DNA from: Pedobacter sp. PAMC26386
GTDB taxonomy: Bacteria > Bacteroidota > Bacteroidia > Sphingobacteriales > Sphingobacteriaceae
Direction: 5' to 3'
Assembly (NCBI GenBank): GCA_014302835.1
Contig: CP060294.1
Location: 1,674,001 to 1,738,000 of the forward strand
DNA length: 64,000 nucleotides
Part shown: positions 54,741 to 63,222 of the stretch, in pieces
How positions within the stretch are numbered: the stretch's first letter is position 1
Layout of the letters: every line of letters begins with the position of its first letter
Translations under genes and position numbers: made by a program
The notes under the pieces: generated by a model
The model's input: only the letters and a program-made list of their open reading frames with translations
The model's database searches: none
What the model was told of the DNA's origin: nothing

Positions 54741-55106
54741 ATGAGGTTTTTCAAGCTTTCTCATACCGCCAAAGGTAAAACAGGGAAAATTGTTGCTGTA
54801 ACTTACAGTCTGAAAAAGTCTGCGAACGTCACTTTTCTAGAAAACGGCTTCAGTATTGGTTATACAAATATTGACCTTACTCACGATCAGGATATTAACT
54901 CCGATAATTTCTCTACCAAAGGCACGCAAAAATATCTGTGTCTTCAGGAAGACGAAGGTTTACAGGTTACTTTATATGCAGGCGGCATGTCCGGAGATTT
55001 CTGGACTTTAGACATCCTGGTGGATGGCGTGCCTCTAATTGCAAATACCATTAAAGTATTTACAGATAACAAAGGTAATCTGGATTATAATAAACTCATT
55101 AAATAG
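54741..55106 (+). CDS. Hypothetical small protein of the peptidase cluster
   Basis: A 121-residue protein without signal peptide, rich in beta-strand-forming residues (KIVAVTYSLKKSANVTFLENG, then LYAGGMSGDFWTLDILVDG). No family is recognised. It ends 3 bp before the next gene, an exported beta-barrel-like protein, so the two are co-transcribed; a subtilisin-like peptidase follows. It could be a partner or substrate of the peptidase, but that is only inferred from position. Confidence 0.75.
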   Translation: MRFFKLSHTAKGKTGKIVAVTYSLKKSANVTFLENGFSIGYTNIDLTHDQDINSDNFSTKGTQKYLCLQEDEGLQVTLYAGGMSGDFWTLDILVDGVPLIANTIKVFTDNKGNLDYNKLIK

Positions 55107-55109
55107 CGT

Positions 55110-56186
55110 ATGAAAACCGCCTGCCTGATACTCCTGTTAAGTGCTATCCTTTCTTTAGGGGCTAAAGCACAAATTCTTGCAGAAGATTCAAGAGGAGAAT
55201 CTTCTATTATTACTAAAAACTCAAATGTATCCTTTAACCTGAGTGAGGCTGCCCTGTCCGCTTCGTGGAATAACTTCAGAAAACTAGCTATTGAAAAACC
55301 TTTACAGATAGTCTGGGGGCTTTCTGCAAGTGGAAATAACAGAGGTGGTTTATCTGATCTTTTTAACGGCAGTAAGCTTACTCCACAATCTAAAGTGGGA
55401 GCATTTATAGGTTTTAGAAAAAGCTATCAGACTACCACTCTGGGATTATTAAAACGTATTAAAGAAATTGAAAATGCGAATCCGGATAAAAATGAAGCAT
55501 CCATCAATACGATCAGAGAATTAAACAGACAAATTCAGGAGAATCGGAATACCAGACATACACAATCGTTAACCACTTATATCAATGCGGGTATGAATGC
55601 AGATAATTTCAGACTCTATAATGCTGACAACGCAACTTCTCTATCCAAACGATTTGAAAAAGTCAGTTTCCGGGGTGGTTTTATTGACCTGGGTCTAAAT
55701 TATGAATATGCCCCGCGCTGGATATTTGGTGTTTCATTAGGCTACGAACGGTATAATAACCTGGACTCCTTATCCAACACCAATTATACGTTAACAAATA
55801 CAACCGCTCTAAATAATTCACAATTAGTAACTGAGTCTAAAATCAATGCTTATCAAGGGGCATATATAGCTTATAACCGTACAAATATCAAAACTGATGC
55901 TTTGTATTTTGGGCGGGTAAGTGAAGACTACCGCCTGGTCTGGAACACCTTATACACCCGAATAATTCTTCCTTTACAGGAACAGCAGATTAACAAGGTA
56001 TTTCAGGCAGGTACAGCAATCAATTTTTATAAAAGTGAAGGCAAATTTGCCGGTGGACTTTACTTACAATCTAATGATGTTTTTAATAGCCTTCACAGTA
56101 CCGATAAGTTCCATGAGCGACTTTCTTTTGGTATAGCAGCAAAATATACCTTCGGCTCTATCATGTCCCGTGATTTCACTAATTAA
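55110..56186 (+). CDS. Hypothetical exported, probably outer-membrane, protein
   Basis: A 358-residue protein with signal peptide 1-20 (cut after LGAKA). A helical stretch around residues 122-150 (LLKRIKEIENANPDKNEASI) interrupts an otherwise beta-rich sequence with aromatic strand ends. It closes with SFGIAAKYTFGS. The picture fits an outer-membrane barrel with a helical insert, but no family is recognised. It lies between the 121-residue protein (3-bp gap) and the peptidase (108-bp gap). Confidence 0.75.
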   Translation: MKTACLILLLSAILSLGAKAQILAEDSRGESSIITKNSNVSFNLSEAALSASWNNFRKLAIEKPLQIVWGLSASGNNRGGLSDLFNGSKLTPQSKVGAFIGFRKSYQTTTLGLLKRIKEIENANPDKNEASINTIRELNRQIQENRNTRHTQSLTTYINAGMNADNFRLYNADNATSLSKRFEKVSFRGGFIDLGLNYEYAPRWIFGVSLGYERYNNLDSLSNTNYTLTNTTALNNSQLVTESKINAYQGAYIAYNRTNIKTDALYFGRVSEDYRLVWNTLYTRIILPLQEQQINKVFQAGTAINFYKSEGKFAGGLYLQSNDVFNSLHSTDKFHERLSFGIAAKYTFGSIMSRDFTN

Positions 56187-56199
56187 ATTAACAACTATT

Positions 56200-56271
56200 A
56201 TGCAAGCTCAAGACAAGCTATTCAGCCGAAAAGACGTTTCACGACCACCTGTTGGTAATTGTATCCCATAA
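56200..56271 (+). CDS. Possible 23-residue peptide
   Basis: A short frame (starts MQAQDKLFSRKD, ends PVGNCIP) fills most of the 108-bp gap between the exported protein and the peptidase genes, on the same strand. It has one Cys, two adjacent Pro and a basic middle. A frame this short can arise by chance, and no ribosome-binding signal helps in this phylum. If real, it could be a substrate or signal peptide for the neighbouring peptidase. Low confidence. Confidence 0.25.
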   Translation: MQAQDKLFSRKDVSRPPVGNCIP

Positions 56272-56294
56272 CTTAATTTTAAATCCTTCTCCTT

Positions 56295-57803
56295 ATGAAA
56301 AAGAATAATTCTGACTCAAAAAACTACATTTTGCTCCCTGTATTCCGTACAAATGTTAATAAACAAGACAGCCCTAACGTAGCGCGGTTCCTTTCTATGC
56401 TGAGTAATTCTGTGGAACAGTCCTCTACAGTGAGTCTTGCCAGTCGTAATATGCATCAAAGAGCAAGTGATGATATTCCTGTTGTCGTATTGGACTCCAT
56501 TGAAACACAAGGTGCGAAATTAATCAGCATTAATGCGGAGGAACTAGCCAATTTCCGTTTCTCTTATCCTGGATTACGAATTATCAAGGAGAAATTTTAT
56601 AGACCTGCAGTTTGTTTACCCAAAAGGATTTTGCTCCAGGTTGAACAGGCAGAAATAAAAACAGCAGTTACCGTAAATATCACAGATCCTGAAGGAAATG
56701 CTTTAGCGGGTACTACAGTCGTTATTTTTACCGATTTCGCAGCAAGTAAAGGGGCCTCGGGGGTTACAGATGCTAAGGGTGTCATTGCTTTAAGCCTGGA
56801 TCGTACTACTGCCGAACGGATTTACATCTACGCTAACCATAGCTATTGGGGATACTTTAAGAAGGATGTTGCGTTAACAGCCACTCTTTCCATTCAGTTA
56901 ACACCAATAGCTCTGGACTATAAAGATAGTCTGCGGTACTTTTATGATACAGCTAAACTGCCTAAAATTACACAGAAAGTACGGGTGGGAATTATTGATA
57001 CGGGTGTTGGCCCGCATCGAGATCTTGTAGTTTCTGGTGGTAAAAATCTGGTTCGTGGAGAAAAAGAAACTGATTACCAGGATAATGGTGAAGGTCACGG
57101 AACCCATGTTGGTGGTATTATAGGTGCTTATGGCGGAGTGAATGGTGTGGCTGCTGGTGTAGAAATCAGGAGTTACCGCGTTTTTCCAAAAGATAAAGGC
57201 GCTTCAAATTTTGACATTATGAAAGCAATTAACCAAGCGGTAACAGATCAATGTGACCTGATCAATATGAGTCTGGGAGAATCACAGGTTGATGAAGGAA
57301 TTACTAGTTATATTAAGGAAGCTTATAATGCAGGAATCGTTTGTTTTGCTGCAAATGGCAATGATAACAGAAGCCCGGTCAGCTTTCCTGCAAACGATAG
57401 CCTGGCAATTGCTGTTTCTGCAATGGGCAGGCTCAATACTTTCCCGCCCGACAGTGTAGAGAGTGGGTCTGTACAGGAGCCTTATGGTACTGACAAAGAT
57501 AACTTCATAGCCGATTTTTCTAATATTGGACCCGAAACTGACTTAACTGCCCCTGGTGTAGGTATTATTTCTACTTATCCAAATGATCTCTATGCGGTAA
57601 TGGATGGAACCAGCATGGCTTGTCCGGCAGCAACCGGTATGGCTGCAAGAATATTAGCTGGCAACCCGGATATTCTTAATCTACCGCGAAATCAGACCAG
57701 GGCAGACGAAATAGTGAAATATCTATCCGTTAATATCAAATCTATGGGTTTTGGAAATCTATTTGAAGGCAAAGGAATGTTACAGCCCCCTACATCAAAA
57801 TAA
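56295..57803 (+). CDS. S8 family (subtilisin-like) serine peptidase without signal peptide
   Basis: A 502-residue peptidase. Residues about 8-105 look like a propeptide (I9-like): strand NYILLPV, helix, then VVVLDSIE...LISINAEELAN and an IIKEKFYRP end. Residues about 125-205 form a carboxypeptidase-regulatory-like beta-domain. The catalytic domain (229-500) has Asp235 (GIIDTG), His268 (GHGTH), oxyanion Asn354 and Ser440 (DGTSMACP). No secretion signal is seen, so it acts in the cytoplasm or leaves by another route. It may be co-transcribed with the two preceding genes. Confidence 0.92.
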   Translation: MKKNNSDSKNYILLPVFRTNVNKQDSPNVARFLSMLSNSVEQSSTVSLASRNMHQRASDDIPVVVLDSIETQGAKLISINAEELANFRFSYPGLRIIKEKFYRPAVCLPKRILLQVEQAEIKTAVTVNITDPEGNALAGTTVVIFTDFAASKGASGVTDAKGVIALSLDRTTAERIYIYANHSYWGYFKKDVALTATLSIQLTPIALDYKDSLRYFYDTAKLPKITQKVRVGIIDTGVGPHRDLVVSGGKNLVRGEKETDYQDNGEGHGTHVGGIIGAYGGVNGVAAGVEIRSYRVFPKDKGASNFDIMKAINQAVTDQCDLINMSLGESQVDEGITSYIKEAYNAGIVCFAANGNDNRSPVSFPANDSLAIAVSAMGRLNTFPPDSVESGSVQEPYGTDKDNFIADFSNIGPETDLTAPGVGIISTYPNDLYAVMDGTSMACPAATGMAARILAGNPDILNLPRNQTRADEIVKYLSVNIKSMGFGNLFEGKGMLQPPTSK

Positions 57804-57852
57804 AATAAAAAGGATCATCTTGGTTTCCTCGCAAAATGATCCTTTTTATTTT
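57802..57852. terminator. Two-way terminator after the peptidase
   Basis: Perfect 17-bp arms (57802-57818 and 57836-57852) enclose a 17-nt loop, with T-rich ends on both strands. It overlaps the peptidase stop codon and separates it from the convergent 78-residue gene. Confidence 0.88.
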
Positions 57853-57853
57853 T

Positions 57854-58090
57854 CTAGTGAGAAAACTCGTCAGTTCTCCTGATGAAGTTACCGAGTTTTA
57901 AGGCGAGTTCCTGGATCAGCAACGTCGTCCCGCTCCAAACTAAATTCTGGTCTTTAGTTTCCTTAAGGAGGCACCCAACTAATTTACCGTTCGTAAAAAC
58001 CTGGTAAAGTGGAACAACAGCTGTTGAGATGTTAATTGTTAGTGTAACTCTAGTTTCATTAACGTTAGCGATATAGGTGTATTTTTGCAT
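57854..58090 (-). CDS. Hypothetical 78-residue protein
   Basis: From the ATG at 58090 the protein is 78 residues; the frame extends to 58276 but that part is lysine/isoleucine-rich low-complexity and unlikely to be translated. It has beta-type segments (TRVTLTINIS, VVPLYQVFTNGKLVGCLLKE) and a helical end. No known domain. It is convergent with the peptidase and divergent from the propeptide-like gene. It may belong to this cluster. Confidence 0.65.
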   Translation of the reverse strand: MQKYTYIANVNETRVTLTINISTAVVPLYQVFTNGKLVGCLLKETKDQNLVWSGTTLLIQELALKLGNFIRRTDEFSH

Positions 58091-58309
58091 GATACTAAAA
58101 TATTTGTTAGTTATCATCGCATCAATAAGTATAATCACGGGTTTTCTAAACGTGTTTACTCCATAATCTGATGAAAGTACGTAATTGACCAGGTACCGTA
58201 TAAAAAAATTGGTTTTAAATTTAATCAATATTTTGATTAAATTTATCTTAAGCTTTATAGATGGCTCAAAATTCAATAGTAGAAGAATAATATATGTTAT
58301 ACCTCAAAG

Positions 58310-58549
58310 ATGAACTTCATTCTAAAATATCAAGGGACTGACAAACCTGACCTTGAAAAGGTATGCGCAATTCTGGACACTTTTCATGTTCAAATATTGG
58401 ATAATAGCCTGTGGCCTGAAACTGCATTGGTAAATTTGGAAGTTTCCACTCTGGGAAATTTACAGGAAGCTCTGAATGAGTGGAATATCACCCCGGAACA
58501 AGAATATCATGTTCCCTCCCCCCGTAAAATTATAAAAAAGCCTCACTAA
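58310..58549 (+). CDS. Small protein resembling a free-standing subtilisin propeptide
   Basis: A 79-residue protein with predicted beta-alpha-beta-beta-alpha-beta order (NFILKYQ, helix DLEKVCAILDTF, VQILDNS, ALVNLEV, helix TLGNLQEALNEW, EYHVP). Residues 27-68 align without gaps to residues 63-104 of the nearby S8 peptidase, with 9 identical positions (V, L, D, L, L, N, I, E, Y). This I9-like pattern suggests an intramolecular-chaperone or inhibitor fold encoded alone. The likeness is weak, counted by eye; the family is otherwise unrecognised. Confidence 0.65.
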   Translation: MNFILKYQGTDKPDLEKVCAILDTFHVQILDNSLWPETALVNLEVSTLGNLQEALNEWNITPEQEYHVPSPRKIIKKPH

Positions 58550-58574
58550 CCGACCCCTTGAAATATGAATCTGA

Positions 58575-58635
58575 TGTGTAATTTTTACACAACTAATTCT
58601 CAGGATAGTTATTTAATTTTATATATTTAACTATC
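58575..58635. promoter_or_regulatory. Two dyads upstream of a small membrane-protein gene
   Basis: TGTGTAATTTTTACACA (58575-58591) is a 7-bp dyad with a 3-nt centre. GATAGTTA (58604-58611) and TAACTATC (58628-58635) form a second dyad with 16-bp spacing. Both precede the ATG at 58648 and look like operator sites. No matching regulator can be named. Confidence 0.35.
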
Positions 58636-58647
58636 TATCTTTTTTAT

Positions 58648-58950
58648 ATGAAGACCTTCAAAATTTTCAAGCTGCTGCTTAGTTTTTATCTTAGTATACT
58701 GATTACTACTATTTTATTATTTTTGATTGGCCTTATGGCCTATCAATTGATGGGAGTTGAGTTTCTACCGGTAATTATCTGGTTTAAAGTAATCACACTT
58801 GGAATAGTCGGTTATTATATCAGTAATTATAAAAAGAAAGTATTTTACCACTATCAAAACTTAGGACTATCAAGGAGATTCATCTGGATTAGTACCTTCA
58901 GTTTCGATTTAAGCCTATTTGTCGCCTTATTGTTCCTAATGAGGTGTTAG
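58648..58950 (+). CDS. Hypothetical small membrane protein
   Basis: A 100-residue protein with three or four hydrophobic helices (LLSFYLSILITTILLFLIG, FLPVIIWFKVITLGIVGYY, FDLSLFVALLFLM). A charged, Tyr-rich loop sits in between (NYKKKVFYHYQNLGLSRRF). No family is recognised. The last 4 bp overlap the convergent terC gene. Confidence 0.75.
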   Translation: MKTFKIFKLLLSFYLSILITTILLFLIGLMAYQLMGVEFLPVIIWFKVITLGIVGYYISNYKKKVFYHYQNLGLSRRFIWISTFSFDLSLFVALLFLMRC

Positions 58951-59753
58951 GAATCCTGTTCTTTTTCAATAGTTTCGTCCGATGTTTTGTGCTGTTTAGG
59001 AAAATTAAATAGTAATGAAGAGGCTATAGGTATAATAAAGATCGCTACTGTAAAAATAGAAACAAAAAGATCAGTCTTTTCTCCTTCTATCGCATGAGAA
59101 ATTGGCGATTCAGGATAAAAGTGTGTTACTAAAGATGAGGTAAGTTTAATACCCAGTACTCCAATTACAGTGAATGCCGCAGTTTCCAGGAAAGTGAATT
59201 TCTCCATCAGCCTGACAAATGCCTGAGCAACAAAGCGCATCGCTAAAATACCTATGAAAACACCAATATAAATCAGATAAATGTGGTCAGTAAAAGCTAC
59301 AGCGGCAAAAACATTATCTATAGAAAAAGCCAGGTCCATAACTTCTACCAGCGCAACTGTTGCCCAGAATGTACCAATTAAGCCAACCGTAGATCTATAA
59401 AACCAGCTCTTGGTCTTATCAATTTCCTCTTCCTTATGTTCATTGTTTTTTGCCCGTTTTTTTCTGAAATAATCAAAGGCAAGATATAATAAATACAAGC
59501 CACCCAATGGCTTAAGCCACCATATCGTCACTAACCAAGCAGCTAAGAACAAACAAATTCCACGAAATACATAGGCTCCAATAATTCCATATTTCAACGC
59601 TCTTTTGCGCTGATCTTTAGGTAAGTCCATAACCATTGTAGCTAAGACAGCCGCGTTGTCTACAGAGAGAAGGCTTTCAATGACAATTAAATTTAAAATA
59701 ATCAGCAATCCAGCTTTAATATCGTCACCGAGTATCGTATGTAAAAAGTCCAT
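58947..59753 (-). CDS. TerC family integral membrane protein
   Basis: A 268-residue membrane protein with about seven helices. Conserved acidic motifs are seen in the first and later halves: ESLLSVDNAAVLATMV and EVMDLAFSIDNVFAAVAF. TerC proteins are linked to tellurite resistance and to manganese export or metal loading of exported proteins. A charged cytoplasmic loop (KKRAKNNEHKEEEIDK) divides the halves. It is monocistronic. Confidence 0.94.
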   Translation of the reverse strand: MDFLHTILGDDIKAGLLIILNLIVIESLLSVDNAAVLATMVMDLPKDQRKRALKYGIIGAYVFRGICLFLAAWLVTIWWLKPLGGLYLLYLAFDYFRKKRAKNNEHKEEEIDKTKSWFYRSTVGLIGTFWATVALVEVMDLAFSIDNVFAAVAFTDHIYLIYIGVFIGILAMRFVAQAFVRLMEKFTFLETAAFTVIGVLGIKLTSSLVTHFYPESPISHAIEGEKTDLFVSIFTVAIFIIPIASSLLFNFPKQHKTSDETIEKEQDS

Positions 59754-59862
59754 TTATGAGTGTTTTTCTTCTAGTTTCAGGTATTGATTCGAATTCCAAA
59801 CATAGTTATCTAAATCCAATATCGGTTAACCTGTCTTCACAAAAAACAAAAAAAACATTTTG

Positions 59863-60792
59863 TTAAAGGAAACTATCCGCCTCTCTGTAAGCCTGAATCA
59901 CTCTTAGTTCACCTTCTTTACCCTTAATTGAATTGCCATGCTCCATCCCCATTACCCCTTTATATCCTTTTTGATAAAGATGTTTGAAGAGATTTTTATA
60001 GTTAATTTCACCTGTTCCAGGTTCATTTCTACCAGGATTATCTCCAATCTGGAAATAAGCAATCTCTTCCCAACAACGATCCATATTGACCATTAGATTA
60101 CCTTCAGTTCGCTGCATATGATAAATGTCAAAAAGAATTTTACACGAAGGACTGTTTACCGCTTTACAAACACTGTAAGTCTCATGTGTCTGTTGCAGAA
60201 ATAGTTCGGGTGTGTCACTTAAAGTTTCCAAAACCATGATCAGTCCATGCGGTTCAAAAATCTCAGCCCCTGCACGCATCGCATCTACCACATTTGCCAT
60301 TTGAATTCCGTAAGGTAATTTACGCTCATAAAAACCAGGGACAACAGTCAGCCATTTCGCATTACACCGTTTTGCAGCTTCTACAGAGCGATGACAAGTT
60401 TCCACAAATTTGGCCTTAAACTCTTTTTTGCCAGTAGTTAAAGAAGTTTTCCAGTTCTCCCCTCCATCGACAACAAATACCCCCATTCTCATTCCTAATT
60501 TAGCTAACAAATCCCCTATTTTTGTTTGTTCAGCCACCGGACGATTTAAAAAACCATTGTCTTCAATTGACCTGAAACCCTGTTCATGCATAAATTGAAT
60601 CTGATCGAGAAAACTTTTACCTGCATGCTGCGCAAACATGCCCTCGTGAGGTGCATAGTCCATATTAAATGACTTACCAGATAAAACATCTGGCGTTGTT
60701 GCTGATGAATGAGCAGCAGAGTTCATTGAAGAACCTATAAGTACCGCTCCGGTTGCAATTGCGCTATTTCTTAAAAATTCTATTCGGTTCAT
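59863..60792 (-). CDS. TIM-barrel sugar isomerase/epimerase (hydroxypyruvate isomerase-like)
   Basis: A 309-residue protein of the xylose-isomerase-like TIM-barrel family. The N-terminus (IEFLRNSAIATGAVLIGSS) resembles a Tat-type signal but has a single Arg, so export is uncertain. Metal-site segments are visible: VLETLSDTPE, ILFDIYHMQRTEGN, FQIGDNPGRNEPGTGEINY and GVMGMEHG. The likely reaction is isomerisation of hydroxypyruvate/tartronate semialdehyde or a similar sugar acid. It is last of a same-strand block with ApbE and the Gfo/Idh enzyme. Confidence 0.9.
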   Translation of the reverse strand: MNRIEFLRNSAIATGAVLIGSSMNSAAHSSATTPDVLSGKSFNMDYAPHEGMFAQHAGKSFLDQIQFMHEQGFRSIEDNGFLNRPVAEQTKIGDLLAKLGMRMGVFVVDGGENWKTSLTTGKKEFKAKFVETCHRSVEAAKRCNAKWLTVVPGFYERKLPYGIQMANVVDAMRAGAEIFEPHGLIMVLETLSDTPELFLQQTHETYSVCKAVNSPSCKILFDIYHMQRTEGNLMVNMDRCWEEIAYFQIGDNPGRNEPGTGEINYKNLFKHLYQKGYKGVMGMEHGNSIKGKEGELRVIQAYREADSFL

Positions 60793-60821
60793 ATAAGTTG
60801 AGTTGATTAACCTGTTTTTAT

Positions 60822-61832
60822 TTAATTTACGATCATTTTTCTAAAACCTTTAGTCAGGGTGTCTGTAACAGTTCCATCCTTACGGTGATAAATAATGTAG
60901 GCTTCCATATCTTTCTTTGCACTAACAAAGGCAAGCGCCTGTTCAACGTCCATCGCCATTACGGCATTGTCATATCCATCAGCAGTCAAGGCATCTTTAG
61001 CGTAAATTGTTACACTAATCAACTGATTATCCAGCGGATAACCGGTTTTAGGATTAATTAAATGAGAGATCTTTTTACCGCCTGCTTTGAGGTATTTTCT
61101 ATAATTACCTGAAGTTGTAACTGCCCCCTCCTTAAAACTGATGACATGTCTGAGCTGAGGCTCAGACATGTCATTTAATGCAGGCCCTTCAATTCCAATC
61201 CGCATCGCAGATCCGTCAGGTTTTGGCCCCCTCATCCTAATTTCCCCCCCAATTTCTACGACAAAAGAAACAATTCCTTTTGCCAGAAGATGATCAGCTA
61301 CGACATCGACACTGTATCCCTGAGCAATTCCGTTTAAATCTATCTGGACACCCGGCCTCTTTTTGATCAGTTCATTTCCTTTAAGTTCAAGAAAATTCAT
61401 TCCGACATTTTTCAGTAGTTCCCGAATTTTTAGACTATCGGGAAACTGTTGAATTGATTTCGGACCGAAACCCCATGCCTGAACCAGTGGAGCAACAGTG
61501 ACATCAAACTTTCCTTGTGTATCTTTATAAATCTCAAATGACTTATTCATCACTTTACAGAAATGCGTATCTATACTTAAACTATAGATAGAAGTATTGA
61601 ACTTACTGATCAGTGAATAAGACTTGTATAAAGACATGGAAGAGTCTATTTTAAGCAAAATACTATCTACCTGCCGCCCGGTTACCAGGGGTGATTCTGC
61701 AAAATATTTAATGGAATAATCTGTGCCCTGCGCGTAACCATGCAGTATATATTGCTGCTGATCCCTGTTCTTAAAAAGAAAGGAGATCAACAACAATACG
61801 GATAAAATAAACCCTTTATGGAGAAATATCAC
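60822..61832 (-). CDS. FAD:protein FMN transferase (ApbE family)
   Basis: A 336-residue protein that attaches FMN covalently to target flavoproteins, such as Na-NQR and Rnf subunits, outside the cytoplasmic membrane. An N-terminal hydrophobic segment is the signal or anchor. Family segments are DLNGIAQGYSVD and EIGGEIRMRGPKPDG. The usual AD(A/G) metal motif reads LTADGYDNAVMAM here. The start is a GTG. It lies 9 bp after the Gfo/Idh gene, in the same operon. Confidence 0.92.
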   Translation of the reverse strand: MIFLHKGFILSVLLLISFLFKNRDQQQYILHGYAQGTDYSIKYFAESPLVTGRQVDSILLKIDSSMSLYKSYSLISKFNTSIYSLSIDTHFCKVMNKSFEIYKDTQGKFDVTVAPLVQAWGFGPKSIQQFPDSLKIRELLKNVGMNFLELKGNELIKKRPGVQIDLNGIAQGYSVDVVADHLLAKGIVSFVVEIGGEIRMRGPKPDGSAMRIGIEGPALNDMSEPQLRHVISFKEGAVTTSGNYRKYLKAGGKKISHLINPKTGYPLDNQLISVTIYAKDALTADGYDNAVMAMDVEQALAFVSAKKDMEAYIIYHRKDGTVTDTLTKGFRKMIVN

Positions 61833-61841
61833 GACTGGAAT

Positions 61842-63161
61842 TTAAATTACTTTAGTTTTCCCAGGTGTCGGAACCGGGTATAATCCATTCGCGTCGGGCA
61901 TAAGTTTAGGGTTAGCATTCCAGCTCAGTTGATCAGGGAACAGGCTATTATCCGCTTTCAAAGCGTCATCCCATTTGATAGTTTGACCTGAATAAGTAGC
62001 ATACCTTCCTATAATTGCGGTAAAACAGCTTTTTGCTCCGCGCTCTGCATCACTGAATTTAAATTCACCTTTAGCGATTGCAGCAAATAATTCATCATGT
62101 TCTGTCTGGTAAGGATTTTTATTCCCTTTAGTTGGATGACTGAAAATTTCTTTCCCTTTATGATCCCAAAGGACACCATGATTACCAGCCGATAAATAAG
62201 TACGGCCCTTAGTACCCTGGAACGATTCATCTACCCGGTTTTCGGTTCCTTCAAAATGACGGCACTGACTATAAATTACTGCCCCATCTGCATAAGTTAG
62301 CTCTACGGCATGGTTATCATAGATTTCACCATAATCTTTCCCTGTTCTCCAGGCACGGCTACCTGTTCCCTGTACAGAAACAGGATAAGTTCCTTTTACC
62401 CAATTGGCGATGTCAATATTGTGAACATGCTGTTCAACAATATGATCTCCACACAGCCAGTTGAAATAATACCAGTTACGCATTTGGTATTCCATTTCCG
62501 TTTGTTGCGGCTGACGTTTTTTGACCCATACACCCCCGCTATTCCAATAAACCTGTCCGCTATAAATCTCGCCTATAGCTCCATCCTGTATTCGTTTCAT
62601 AGTTTCTCTATAATTGGTTTGATATCTACGCTGTAAACCAACTACCACATTTAGTTTTTTCTGTTTCGCAATTTCTGCTGCCGCCAGTACTTTGCGAATT
62701 CCGGGAGCATCAACTGCTACGGGTTTCTCCATAAAAACATGTTTTCCTTGTTTCACAGCTTCTTCAAAATGGGTTGGCCTGAATCCCGGTGGCGTAACTA
62801 ATAAAACGACATCTGCCAAAGCAATAGCTTTCTGATAAGCATCAAATCCGATAAAGCGACGCTCTTTAGGCACATCGACCTTATCTTTAAATTTATCAGA
62901 TAATACTTTGTAACTGTTATCCATCCGATCCTGAAAGGCATCGGCCATAGCCACCAGCTTCACATTTTCAGTTGTACTTAAAGCTTGAAAAGCGGCACCG
63001 GTTCCACGATCTCCACATCCGATTAAAGCAATTTTAATCGTATCATCGGTTGAAGAGTGTCCGCCTGCAAAAGCGAATTGATTTAACATTACTCCTCCTG
63101 CAATTAGTGCAGAAGATTTTAAAAACTCACGGCGTTGATCACGCAATTCTTCTTTGTTCAT
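61842..63161 (-). CDS. Gfo/Idh/MocA family oxidoreductase, Tat-exported
   Basis: About 439 residues from the ATG at 63161, chosen because a twin-arginine signal (RREFLKSSALIAGG) then sits at the N-terminus; the frame opens upstream at 63236. The Rossmann NAD-binding motif is IALIGCGDRGTGAA, and the EKPVAVD motif is the family signature. Exported members act on sugars or sugar alcohols, often in glycan breakdown. It is in an operon with ApbE and the TIM-barrel isomerase, suggesting periplasmic sugar modification. Confidence 0.93.
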   Translation of the reverse strand: MNKEELRDQRREFLKSSALIAGGVMLNQFAFAGGHSSTDDTIKIALIGCGDRGTGAAFQALSTTENVKLVAMADAFQDRMDNSYKVLSDKFKDKVDVPKERRFIGFDAYQKAIALADVVLLVTPPGFRPTHFEEAVKQGKHVFMEKPVAVDAPGIRKVLAAAEIAKQKKLNVVVGLQRRYQTNYRETMKRIQDGAIGEIYSGQVYWNSGGVWVKKRQPQQTEMEYQMRNWYYFNWLCGDHIVEQHVHNIDIANWVKGTYPVSVQGTGSRAWRTGKDYGEIYDNHAVELTYADGAVIYSQCRHFEGTENRVDESFQGTKGRTYLSAGNHGVLWDHKGKEIFSHPTKGNKNPYQTEHDELFAAIAKGEFKFSDAERGAKSCFTAIIGRYATYSGQTIKWDDALKADNSLFPDQLSWNANPKLMPDANGLYPVPTPGKTKVI

Positions 63162-63222
63162 AGTAAAATCAGGTTTAGGTTCTATTTGGTTATTAATTGT
63201 GTCTTGATAAGTGTTCTTAATT

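Noticed and set aside
58091..58276. N-terminal extension of the 78-residue protein
   Set aside because: Isoleucine/lysine-rich low-complexity translation of AT-rich DNA; the ATG at 58090 gives a more protein-like start.
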